This document shows positions 21,678-31,119 of a DNA stretch of 31,763 nt, one piece after another (positions within the stretch are counted from its first letter, which is position 1; each line of letters starts with the position of its first letter). The stretch comes from Chromera velia (taxonomy: Eukaryota; Sar; Chromeraceae). The position numbers and the translations under genes are program-made. Under the pieces are notes generated by a model. The model worked only from the letters and a program-made list of their open reading frames with translations, did no database searches and was not told the origin of the DNA. The stretch lies in NCBI GenBank assembly GCA_018398765.1, contig JAHBMJ010003908.1, positions 15,001 through 46,763 of the forward strand, written 5' to 3'.

Positions 21678-22528
21678 CGGAGAGCGCGCTGGCGAGAAAG
21701 TTTTTTTGGTGTGTGGTGATGGAAGGGAGAATTGCAGGGGGGGAAAGGGAAATTTAGTTCTTTCTAATTCCTCTCTTCTTCGGGAGGGGGCGGTGGGAGG
21801 GAATGGAGACGGACGAGAGACAAGATGGAGACGCAAACTTCGTTCGACTCAATTTCTTCCTTTCGTGTCTACTCTCCTCTCCTCTCCTCTCCTCTTCTGT
21901 TCTCCGCTTTTTGCCCCATTTTCTGGAAGAAAAGTTTTTTTGCAAAATCTTATTTAGACGTCATTCATTTGTGTGCAACGTGCAGGCACAACGGCTTGTC
22001 TTCCTTCCGAGAAAGTCAGTCAGCACATTCGCTATATTATTAGAAGGAACGAAGGAACAATCGTATGTCCCCCCTTCGTGCCTGTCCAGACACCTTTCCA
22101 CCCTCCAATCGTGTGCCCATTCGATCGTGTCCAGACACCTTTTTTTCCACCCACCGATGACCAATGCATCCACGAGCTCGGCTTCATCCATTCATGTGCA
22201 TGCAGGAATACGGGTGCATATATGTGCATGAGTCCAAAGAAAGAGAAGAAAACTGTTGTTCAAAGGGACTGAATTGACAAAGCGGAAGCGCGAATGTTGC
22301 ATGTTCACCTGGTAGCAAAAAGAAGAGAGTAATTAAATACATCATTCGACTGAATGGCTGGCTGGCTGATCGAATGGACTTTCAGTGAGCTGAGGAATGT
22401 TGAGGCGAGCAAGTTCGGTCCAGTCGAGGGTCAGGTATGTGAAACGGAAGGGAAGGGAAGAGAGAGGAGTCAGATGGGAAGGAAGAGCAGTAAAGGAAGG
22501 GAGGAAGGAATGGTTTATTTGAGGAAGA

Positions 22529-22590
22529 ATTAAAAAAGGAGCCGGGTCACGGGGGCGACATTAAAAAAGGAGCCGGGTCACGGGGGCGAC
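22529..22590. repeat. Perfect 31-bp tandem duplication
   Basis: The unit starting ATTAAAAAAGGAGCCGGGTC and ending GGGGGCGAC occurs twice, end to end, without a mismatch. Confidence 0.95.
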
Positions 22591-22803
22591 ATGCAGTCAT
22601 TCTGGAAACTTCGCCTTCCCCCCATCCTTTCTTGCCTGCTTCCAGAAACTTTTTTTTTTTAAATCTTGTTTTTCCTCTTGGATGTCTAGAGTAGACTATA
22701 GGGTGACTTCCCTTATTTCTCTTCTGCGCACATCATGAAAGCGGCGGGGGATGAAAGAAGCCAAAGTCAGAGCCGAACAAGGAAGACAGAGCGAGTCTCT
22801 CAG

Positions 22804-22807
<4 letters not shown>

Positions 22808-22841
<34 letters not shown>
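22808..22841. repeat. (GA)n microsatellite
   Basis: A pure GA run of about 34 bases. Confidence 0.95.
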
Positions 22842-22844
<3 letters not shown>

Positions 22845-24829
22845 AAGAAAGCAAGAAGAAGAGCGAAAAGGGAAATTCAAACCCGGAAGGAAAACCAAAA
22901 ACGGAGGTCATCAGAACCGAAAGCAAGTAGACGTTTTATTTTTTGTTTAATATGCCTCTGAGATTCACTTTCGAGGTCGAGGAGCCACTGGCAGGCAGGC
23001 ATTGGCTGCTCAAGAGGTACAAGAGGAAAATAAAACGTATCATGATTTTCCTTTATTGTCTTTCTCGGCGATCCCAACAATCTTCTCAGGAATGAAAGCT
23101 CCTACATTCCTTTTCGTTTCATCCGTGCAACGAAGTTCAGGGAGCCGGATAACAGAGACGGAACCCTTGATGTTCTTCTGTCAATATTTTTTGTTGGACT
23201 AGCTGAAGTTATTTGCTCAATGAGGCCGATCTTTATTTTGCGGCTGAGCACTTCACAGCCTGTCGGAGCTGAAAAACAATCACGAAAACTGCCTGTCAGT
23301 CAGCCTTCAGACTCAAGGAAATGTCGTGAATGAAGAAAGATGGAGAAGAGTAAGTAGTAGTTGTAGAAGAATGACAAACAAAAAAAAGGAAGCACAGCCA
23401 GCAGGTGGAAGAAAAACGGAGATTTCTTTCAACGCCGACTGGAGCATCAATCAACCGATCAAATGAACTAATGCGCTGATTCATTCGTTGCCTGCCTGCC
23501 TGCCTCTGTGCATGCTTGGGACTCTTCTTTATTTCCACTTTCATGGGTCGATCCGTGACCGTCTTTTTGTTCATGTGTACTTCTTGCACCTTCAATTCCC
23601 GCCTGTTCCTGTTCCTCGTCTACTGCGCTGACGTAGTCTTCCTTCCTATCATGCAGGCATCCGGCCGGCAGCTTTTTGCGCAGGACTGGCCGGGGGCATG
23701 CCACGTATGCCATCGAGGGGCTTCCCTTGAGCCCTCATAATTCAAGTAAAATTCTTTCTTTTGTTTCTTTTTGTCGATGCCTTGATGAAGAACGGCTTGC
23801 CTCAGACACTGGCAGGCATTTCCTTGTCCCGTCCTGTCTAACTGGTTCTGCCTTTTTCGACACAAATGAGTCGACTCGACTTCAGATCGTCCGTCCTTTC
23901 TTATACCCCGTCATAGTGGAAGTGTGCACGCGGAAAATGGCATGCAGTATAGATGGAAGCTCAAACGCTGATGATCATTGGAATGCCATTTGTTGAGTTT
24001 CACATGCATGCAGACAGACTGACCGTCCGGGTCTGTCCTTTTCTGTTTGACAGTGTTTCTCAATCGATATCGATGTTTTAATTTCGTTTCTTGTGGATTG
24101 AATACTACCCATGGTTTTCGCCGGGAACCATGATTGAGTTCTATAACGGTGGTGCATCGGTGGTGTGCAGTACATATGACTCCTAGTATGACTCGGGCCT
24201 AGCCTAACAAGTATGACTCAGTCCAGGATTCAGTCCAGAACCCACTACGGCAGTCCCAAACTTGAACCAAAATTTCTAAGCTCTAAAAAGAGACATATAT
24301 ATAAGCTCTGCCCGGGTGTTGTTGTTTTGTTCTATACCAGCTGTTTCAAGCGATTTAAAAACTTAAGATCTACAGCAGAATATTTAACTCGAAGCATTAT
24401 CGAATTAATGTTAAATCTCAACTTAATTACTATGAGTAGCAGGTCCAGTACAACTCTCTTGTTCAAACTAGAATTTGTCTAGGAATTTGTTGCTGAATTT
24501 AATATAGTGAATCAGTATGTTCTAAATCAATGTTTTTACTTGGAGTGGTTTCTATATATATGATTGATTGATTGATTAATATATGAATATAGTAAATTCT
24601 GTCGATCAAGACTAGGATTAAGAATATATATATATATATTTATTTATGTATATATATATAAAGGGGGGGGGCATTGACTTAAAGGTTGTTCCTAGCATCT
24701 GGCCTATGCGTCTTTCGTCTCTTCCTTCTGTCCTGGTTACTGCTCTCGCTGCTAGCTTTCTCTCTCCTGCGACCTTATACTTGACGTTTCTCCGTCCAAA
24801 TGCCTTCTTCGGCATTTTCTAAGTACTTC

Positions 24830-26150
24830 CTATCCCTCAGTCATGACCAGTGCACTGCCTACTCCTCCTTCCTCCCAGCCCTCCCCCTGCACTCCTCTGG
24901 TCCCCCGAATGCACGCGCTTACCGCTTTCAGGTGGGCAACCTGCAGTCGGGCTCGGATTTGGCCGCACGTCTTGCTCACGTGTTGCCCCCATTTCTCACT
25001 GAATCGCTCTGCCACCCTCTTCAAGAACATCTTAGCCTCCTCCCCCATCGTCTCGTCGACCACACTCATGAGTAGGATGAAGTCGCACCCTCTGTCCGCG
25101 CTTGCCTGCCCATGTTTCCTCTTCTTTTCTTCTGCTGCTGCTTTGAGGGCTTGAGTCCAGGTCACCTTCTCCCTCGAGGCGGCGTATGGGTTTATCACCC
25201 TGGTATTGAAAATTACCAGCTTTTGTGGAGCATAGGCCCCCCGGACTTGGAAGTCCCCCCTTAGCGCCGGATATCCCTATACTTCCCCTTCCTCCCTAAT
25301 GATCGGCTCCTTTGCGTAGACCGCTCCCGCAGGGTATGCTTCCGCTGCTACACTTGCCCACGTACGGTTGACTTCGTCATGTCACAGCATGGGCAGTCCC
25401 CCTACTGGGCAGTTAAGGGCGTGTTGCAGACTCCATCTTCCCCCACATCTCTCACATCTGCTCTTCTCCCCCCTTACCCTCCCCTGATATCGGATTGTCA
25501 TCGCATCCCGGAATTCGTCTGGGCTGAGATTCATTGTGTGTTCCTTCAAGGGAGTAGCCGTCAGCCATCTTGACTGCCTCTTTTCTTTTGACTACCTGAC
25601 TTCCTCACACTGGTCCTCACTGGCTGCCTGCCCTGACTGGCTGCCTAACCTCTCCTACTCCTTCTCTACTGCTTCTTTTACTGCTTCTTTGTGGGCTGCC
25701 CTTGCCATCTACCCCCTCTTCACGTGTTCATCTACGTCTATGTCCTCTTCGCGAAGGATGGCCTCTATGATCGCTTCACTGGCTGCGACTGAGGTCTTGT
25801 AGTCCCTGTCTGCTGTTTCGGTAGGTTTGAGGATGCCTAGGCCTAGCAGTCAGACCGGGAGGGCGGCAACGTCTCTCAGTCACACGTCATACTGGGTGGG
25901 GGGCCCTCCATTCCGTCGTCCTTTCATCAGGGCGGGGATGAGGCGGTCTCTGATTATGCCTTCCAGCTGCCCCATCTGTCCCCCCACCCCTGGTACTACC
26001 CGTGCCACAAACTTCCATTCGTATTACAGGGATTTGGAACAGGCTGTGTATGCTTCATGTGGGGCAAATTCTGTTGCTGTTGCGACTCTCTCCACGTTTC
26101 CGGCCCACTCTTTCACTTTTTCCTGCACCCATTTCTCTCTGTGTGCATCC
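24830..26150 (-). pseudogene. Retroelement C-terminus: zinc finger and endonuclease-like domain
   Basis: One minus-strand frame from about 26150 to the stop at 24830, broken by eight nonsense codons but no obvious frameshift. It holds REKWVQEKVKEWAG and APHEAYTACSKSL (RT connection), then CERCGGRWSLQHALNC (25456-25409, CX2C-X7-HX3C finger) and HDEVNRTW. Next is [12 protein letters not shown]...[10 protein letters not shown] (about 25255-25180), then [19 protein letters not shown] and [13 protein letters not shown] zinc finger followed by an Asp-centred core resembles the restriction-like endonuclease of site-specific non-LTR elements; this is inference. The position usually Asp in F-D-x-R is Asn here (25205-25207). 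Confidence 0.75.
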
Positions 26151-26539
26151 CGGTGCATCCGTGCCTACGTGCCTCCCTAGGAGACGCGTCGCCTCTACTA
26201 TCTGCAGGTTGGGGAACTCTGCAAAAGTCTCCTTGGCTTTCTGCATAAATTGCGGGAGCACTGCAAGGATCAACTTGTCTACCTCCACTACATACCCTGC
26301 CGCGGGCCTCCTCTTGACTAACTCGCGCAGCCATGCTCGCAGCTGGCGCAACCAGCCAGTATTGGACGCGTCATCCGTATACCAGAGCTGGTGCCAGTAT
26401 CTCTAGGGGGGATCGGGCTCCTGCTGCTGTTGCTTTTTCTTCTCCGTTCCGGCTACCACCCCTGTACTCCATCTGTCCGCTGTGAAAAACCAGTCGCTTC
26501 CGTTTCGGGCCGACGCACAGGTGGCTGAAGAGGACGATG

Positions 26540-26765
26540 CTGTGCGATGCGAATCGCCAAGGGGTGGGGCTGGTGGGCGAGCTGAGGGGGGGTACGAGTG
26601 GAGGGAGGAGGGGGACGAGGAGGAGGATGAGGAGGAAGACGAGGAGGAAGAGGCATGGAGGGAGGAGGAGGAGTAGGAGGAGGAAGAGGAGGGGGAGGGG
26701 GAAGAGGGAGGGGGAGAGGAGGGGGAGGATGAAATGGGGGAGGAAGCTGAAGATGATGAAAGGGC
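26540..26765. repeat. GAG/GGA-rich purine tract (Ser/Pro-coding on minus)
   Basis: Imperfect GAG/GGA/GGG units. On the minus strand, in the RT frame, they read as Ser/Pro runs. This is part of the insert in the reverse transcriptase. Confidence 0.8.
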
Positions 26766-26888
26766 GGCTGTCTGTCTACCTGTCTTGTATATCGGGTCAT
26801 CCTCTCTTCCTGTCTGGTTAGGCGTATGAGTGGTTGTGGCAGTAGGTGTGTGCTCTTCAGCTTCCTGTCTTCTATCTCTCGCCCCTAT

Positions 26889-27306
26889 CTATTTCTCCCT
26901 GTTTGTTTGACTGCTCTCGCTTGCCTCTGGCTGATTCTCTCTATCTGCCTGTCTGCTTCCAATCGCCCCTGACTGATTCTCTCTGTCCGGCTGGCTGCTC
27001 TCATTCGTTCCTAGCTGTGTCTCTCTGTCCGCCTGTCTGCTCTCACTCGGCCCTAACTGATTCTCTCTGTCCGGCTGGCTGCTCTCACTCGTTCCTGACT
27101 GTGTCTTACTGTCTGCCTGTCTGCTTTCACTCGCCCCTGTCTGACTCTCTCTGTCTGGCTGGCTGCTCTCGTTCATTTCTGACTGTGTCTCTCTGTCTGC
27201 CTGTCTGCTCTCACTCATCCTTGTCTGTTTCTCTCTGGCTGCCTGGCTGCTCCCGTTTGCCTCCGACTGTTTCTCGCTTTCCGTCTGCCCGCTCCCGCTG
27301 CCTCGG
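26889..27306 (-). repeat. 42-bp coding minisatellite (14 residues), about ten copies
   Basis: In the RT frame the units alternate between two types, SESRQADRETQLGT-like and NESSQPDRENQLGP-like, giving an 84-bp higher-order period. Copies vary by substitutions but keep the 42-bp length, so the frame is never lost apart from the stop at 26889-26891. Confidence 0.85.
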
Positions 27307-28813
27307 AGAGATCAAACGAGGGGGAGGATGGTGATGGCGTACCCTGCCATCGACATCAGGTCCCCTTGTATCCATCCCTCTCTGCTGCTGATAGTGGTAG
27401 TCCCATAGGTTCCTCTTAGGAAGAGCTCTGCATCCCCCTTATAGTAGTTGAAGAGGAATGTGGAGGCTCTGGGCCAGAGTATGCGGACATTCCATAGCCC
27501 CGCTGTGCGATTTGCTGTGTTGAAGGCGTTTTTGGCGTCTATTAGGAGGGTTCCGAATGCCTTCTCAGGGTCGTCGCCGGCTTCTTGTGTGAGGGTCTCC
27601 CAGAGCTCCCTCACTATATGAATCCCCCCTTCTAGGCCTCCCATGAGGCCACTGCACAGCTGATGAGCTCCGCATACCTCCTGCAGTTCCTCTCTAGTCT
27701 CCTTCATAACTGCTTTTCCGAGGACTCCGCGGCGCCTGATCGCCTCCCTGATTCCTATCAGGCGCACCCCGGGGCATTTGTCTAGCATGACCAGTCGGCA
27801 TGCCAAAAGTGCCTTCACCTGGTCCCACTCGAACACTCTTCTCTCCATTTCTGTTGCTAAGTTTGCGAGTTCTTCCCTTAACTCTCTACTCTCTCTCCTT
27901 AGGCTCAGAACTGCGGTGTGGAGCTGTATGCTATCGAATCTAGACGGCTCTGCGCTGCCTTGAGGCGGCATGCTACTGCGGCGATGTCCTCCTCGGTGAT
28001 TAGGAGGGATGTGAAGGTGGGGAGGCCCTCTCTGGGCATCGTTTCTAGTGCTGCTGCTTGGGATGTTTTTCTGGGGAGATGTTTGGTTTTCAGGGTCTCT
28101 GCTACCTGGTAGGTTTGTTTTCTCTTGGTGAAGGTGTCTTCCCCGTCCAGGACTCCCCTTTTCTCTCGGCCTGTCAGTATCCGTGTTCCCCTCTTCATCT
28201 CCCCCACCTGGATGAAGTTTCGAAATTTTTTCATCTCAGGGAGGCCCGCTGCCTTTTTGAGTTCTTCCCTTTTTGATCGGCTCTTCCTCTCCCCCCTCCT
28301 ACTGCTCCTGTGGGCTCTTCTGCTAATTTTGGTTGCCTCTTAAAGGAGGGTTTCTCTTCCCTTCTCCCCCTGCTCCTACAAATCTAGCCTACTCTCGATC
28401 GTCTCCCGTACCTTCTTTGCCTTTTTGATATGGGGGTCCCTCTGGAGGGTAAGGTCTAGCATCAGCAGGAGCGCTTTGCTTGGGTTGTCCCCACTCTTAA
28501 TCCCTGCAATTAGGGATTGCGTTAGCCGTACTAGCCTCCTTCCTATGCCCCTTTTGGGGAATGCGTACTGCCCGCTGGGGTGCAGACGCTGTGCACGCCT
28601 CCACTCTCTCTCCCACCTTCCCTGTACGAGAAGGGGCTTCCCTCCTGGCTCCCTGGGGGCCCCGTAGGCTGCCTCCATGAGGCGGTCGGCCTCCTCTCTT
28701 GTCAGGGGGTGCTTCTCTTCCTCAGCCGCTTGTATGCCTGCATTCGCCTCGCTTTCTTTCTTTCTCAGCGGTTGATGGTGCAGGGCTTCGCGTGAGGGGC
28801 CCCTTTGGTCTTC

Positions 28814-28897
28814 TCCTGCTGCTGTTTGGCTGCGCGGGGGGCCTCGGCCATCTTCTTCTGCTGCTGTTTAGCTGCACGGGGGGCCTCGGCCATCTTC
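28814..28897 (-). repeat. 42-bp duplication encoding KKMAEAPRAAKQQQ
   Basis: Two adjacent, nearly identical copies in one minus-strand frame of the retroelement. Confidence 0.8.
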
Positions 28898-29384
28898 TCC
28901 TGCTACGGCTTCTTGGCAAATGCGGTTCACTCTGACTAGCGCCTCGCCGTATGTCTACCAAAGCCCCCCCCCTCTGCTGGCTGCTCCTCCTCACTTTCGT
29001 ATAGAGGAAGCGCTGAGAGACATCCGGGCAGAAGTTGCGGACCGGACATACGGTGACCTTCGTCCCCTTTCCTTGGCTGAAGTGAAAGGTCTATGTGACT
29101 GCTTCATGGCCCTCTGGTGATCTGGCGCTGCCGAATCAGAGTTGTTTGAAGAACTCCCACCCCCTGCTGGTTTTTCTTATAGGCTACCAGCCGGGCACTG
29201 GCTTCTGTGTGTCTCTAGTTCCTCCCCACAGGTGGAGCTCGATTTGCTTTTTACTAATGTTGAGGACCCTTCTTAAGTATTTCCCCCCCCCTTCGTTAAC
29301 TCCAGCAGTTACTACTACCACGTCCCCTTCTCGTGGGGGCCTTTCAGATGGGGGGTCCTGGCCCATGGCTGTGGGAGAGAGTGC

Positions 29385-29421
29385 TGAGGAGGAGAAGGAG
29401 GAGGAGGAGGAGGAAGAAGAG

Positions 29422-29453
<32 letters not shown>

Positions 29454-29487
29454 AGAGGAAGAGGAGGAGGAAGAAGAGGAGGAAGAG

Positions 29488-29519
<32 letters not shown>

Positions 29520-29565
29520 AGGGGCGGAAGTGGAGGAACTAGCGGAAGAGGAGGACGAGGAGTCT
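29385..29565. repeat. (GAG/GAA)n tract
   Basis: A purine-only array. It is open in several frames (poly-Glu or Arg/Lys on plus, poly-Ser or Pro/Leu on minus), so frames across it carry little weight alone. Confidence 0.95.
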
Positions 29566-29785
29566 GAACCGCCCCCCTCCCCTTCGTTGCTTTAGTCTTT
29601 GTCTCCGGGTCTGGCCAGGGGCCCCGGAGCAGGGGAGCGCTTAGCGATAGAGGGGGGGTACTATCTAGTGGAGTGTTATGGAGGTTCTGACATGTTTTTA
29701 CGCTGGAGGGGTAGGCTCAGGTGTCTGCTGGAGCTTAGAGGGGGCAGATGAGACTATCTGTGCTGCACGGTTTCCCTTACCAGAC

Positions 29786-30985
29786 ACATTGGCACAAGGT
29801 GCACCTTCTCCCTAACCTATGGCATACATAGCATTCGCTCGCCCTCGCCTCTTGCAAGTTTCGAGGTGGGGGGGTAGGTGTTTTGGTGCTGTGTCTAGCT
29901 GCTGTGTCTTCATCTTTGCTGTCTGAATGCTCTGAGTCCAGCAGATCAGGGGGTTTGTCATCCTTTTCCTCTTTCTCCCTTTCCTCGCCGCCCCGCCTCT
30001 CCTTCTGTGTCCTTTTAAAGCGCCGCTCATGGACTCTCTTGTCTGCTACCTATTTATAGCTCTCGAAAGGGTCTGTTAGGGCTTTGTCCGGTACTCCTAG
30101 GTACCCCTTTGGGGGGGTGGGGGTCTCGGCTGGTATATCACTGAGGCTTTCGGGGGTTTACGTATGTGTGTGTGTATTGGGTTATGTATGTGGGGTAAGT
30201 GTCTGCGGGGGTACTGGTGGTTGGAAGGCGGCTGCCTCTGGGGTGTCGCTGAGGCTTTTTAGGGTCTGTGGGTGTGTGTGCATATCTGTGCGTATATGCG
30301 GGGTGGGTCGCTTCAGGGGTTCTGGTGGTTAGAAAGGGGTTGCCTCTGGGGTGTTGCTGAGGCTTTCTGGGGTTTGTGGGTATGTGTGTGTATGTGTGTA
30401 TGCATACGGGGTAGGTGGCTTCGGGGGTTCTAGTAGTTGGAAGGGGGCTGCCTCTGGGGTGTCGCTAAGGCTTTCTGGGGTCTGTGGATGTATGTGCGTG
30501 TGTGTGTGTATATGCAGGGTGGATGGCTTCGGAGGTTCTGGTGGTTGGAAGGCGGCTGCCTCTGGGGTGTCGCTGAAGCTTTCTGGGGTCTGTGGGTGTG
30601 TGTGCGTATGTGTGTATATATGTGGGGTGGGTGGCTTTGGATGTTCTGGTGGTTGGAAGAGAGCTGCCTCTGGGGTGTCGCTGAGGCTTTCTGGGGTCTG
30701 TGGGTGTGTGTGCGTGTGTGTGCATGTATGCGGGGTGGGTGGCTTCGGGTGTTCTTGTGGTTGGAAGGGGGCTACCTCTGATGTGTCGCTGAGGCTTTCT
30801 GGGGTCTGTGGGTATGTGTACTTGTGTGTGTGTATGGGTAGGATGGGTTTCTTCGGGGGTGCGGCGGCCGGTTGGAAGGGGGCTGTATCAGGGTTCAGTG
30901 AGGAGCGCATCGATCGAGGACTGGGTGGAGGGCATGTTGCGGGATATATACAAAAAGAAATATAAAAGTAAACAATGTTCTGCAA
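29786..30985 (-). pseudogene. Retroelement 5' segment: Pro/His/Thr repeat protein with cysteine knuckle
   Basis: Minus-strand frame from the ATG at 30985. The 5' part is six to seven copies of a 36-residue unit (PQTPESLSDTPEA...FQPPEPPKPPTPH..THTH). Then come a polar Arg/Lys/Glu stretch and the knuckle CYVCHRLGRRCTLCQC (29833-29786, CX2C-X6-CX2C). The frame carries stops at 30329-30331 and at three further points down to about 30050. The stop at 30329 falls where sister repeat copies have Gln (FQPPEP), so it is a copy-specific mutation. A nucleic-acid-binding, Gag-like role is inferred from the knuckle and position. Confidence 0.5.
30125..30890. repeat. 108-bp tandem repeat, about seven copies
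   Basis: The anchor GCTGCCTCTG (or one-base variants) recurs at 30231, 30339, 30447, 30555, 30663 and 30771, exactly 108 bp apart. A diverged copy follows near 30882 and another precedes at about 30125. Each unit contains an internal GTGTGT/GTATGT stretch. The length is a multiple of three, so several frames on both strands stay open. Confidence 0.95.
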
Positions 30986-31003
30986 TGTTCAGCAGACAGC
31001 GAC

Positions 31004-31119
31004 AGTGCTCTAGGGCACCACTAATCACTAATGACTAATCACTAAGCAAAATAAATATATTATATATTATATTCCCTTCACATAGAATATAGTGCTCTAG
31101 GGTACCACTAATCACTAAT
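31004..31119. repeat. Pair of 29-bp direct repeats
   Basis: AGTGCTCTAGGG, then C or T, then ACCACTAATCACTAAT, begins at about 31004 and again at 31091, with one mismatch. The 58 bp between them is AT-rich. Confidence 0.85.

Larger units (their letters stand above)
20468..24820. other. Intergenic region without a supported gene
   Basis: Long frames here (for example minus-strand 20408-21106 and 21084-21836) have Ser/Pro/Arg-rich, domain-free translations. Isolated TGCATGCAG-type acceptors occur at about 22199-22206 and 24004-24012, and ATCATGCAG at about 23650-23657. Short exons of an unresolved gene, including a CHVCHRG peptide near 23700, cannot be excluded. After about 24180 the sequence turns AT-rich, with TGATTGATTGATTGATT near 24562 and TA arrays at 24626-24660 ending in AAAGGGGGGGGG. 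Confidence 0.55.
26055..28234 (-). pseudogene. Reverse transcriptase, palm split by a low-complexity insert
   Basis: Minus strand. 28234-27905 gives the pre-fingers helices. A frameshift near 27955 leads into the 27971-27312 frame with LDKCPGVRLIGIREAIRRR, LIDAKNAFNTANR (motif A, Asp and Phe present), and GWIQGDLMSMAGYA (motif B, QGD). After ILPLV there is a TGA (27312-27314). The same frame then runs, with two TAG stops (26889-26891 and about 26405-26407), through about 300 low-complexity codons to QLWYTDDAS, motif C, with YTDD at 26370-26381. It continues into GYVVEVDKLILAV (thumb-side Lys motif). The group normally has YADD. Both parts being in one frame shows the insert has kept phase. 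A second frameshift near 26150 leads into the C-terminal segment. Confidence 0.85.
28235..29693 (-). pseudogene. Retroelement N-terminal region before the reverse transcriptase
   Basis: A possible start is the ATG at 29693-29691. The frame passes through a long Ser run (plus-strand GAG tract 29385-29565), then a compact segment VVVVTAGVNEGGGKYLRRVL...IELHLWGG (29184-29330), whose alternating hydrophobic pattern suggests a small beta-barrel (chromo/Tudor-like) fold. Next come two copies of KKMAEAPRAAKQQQ (about 28814-28897), then a helical Arg/Lys-rich region (28376-28678) containing PKRGIGRRLVRLTQSL. Stops and two frame changes (near 28930 and 28760) interrupt it. It leads directly into the RT segment. 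Function of these parts is not established. Confidence 0.45.
24830..30985 (-). mobile_element. Decayed non-LTR-like retroelement with in-phase coding minisatellites
   Basis: Reading the minus strand from 30985 down to 24830 gives one colinear polyprotein-like series: a 36-residue repeat array, a Lys/Glu-rich stretch, a cysteine knuckle, a Ser run, a small beta-rich segment, a KKMAEAPRAAKQQQ repeat, a helical region, reverse transcriptase, a CCHC-type finger, and an endonuclease-like C-terminus. About two dozen stops and five or six frame changes break it, so it is not functional as read. No LTRs or terminal repeats were found. The 3' side (plus-strand 24600-24680) is a TA array and poly-G without a poly(A) tail. 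The RT and C-terminal signature match a large group of uncharacterised RT proteins in marine animals and algae. Element boundaries are uncertain. Confidence 0.8.

Noticed and set aside
20408-21836. Two long minus-strand frames (232 and 250 codons)
   Set aside because: No domain, compositional bias from CT-rich DNA, and no supporting splice or start context.
29095-29595. Plus-strand poly-Glu protein
   Set aside because: A GAG/GAA tract kept open by composition. The minus strand has colinear retroelement motifs on both sides, so the plus-strand frame is a shadow.
30125-30890. CRISPR-like array
   Set aside because: Units are contiguous 108-bp tandem repeats with no unique spacers, in a eukaryotic context.
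30084-30965. Plus-strand Gly/Val/Cys repeat proteins
   Set aside because: The 108-bp unit is open in several frames. The minus-strand frame is preferred because it continues into the cysteine knuckle and the RT.
24830-30985. Idea that all stops in the element are Gln/Arg codons changed by C-to-T, proving directed editing or a variant code
   Set aside because: TAA, TAG and TGA are always one transition from CAA, CAG and CGA, so the pattern alone proves nothing. Only the stop inside the repeat array has internal support.
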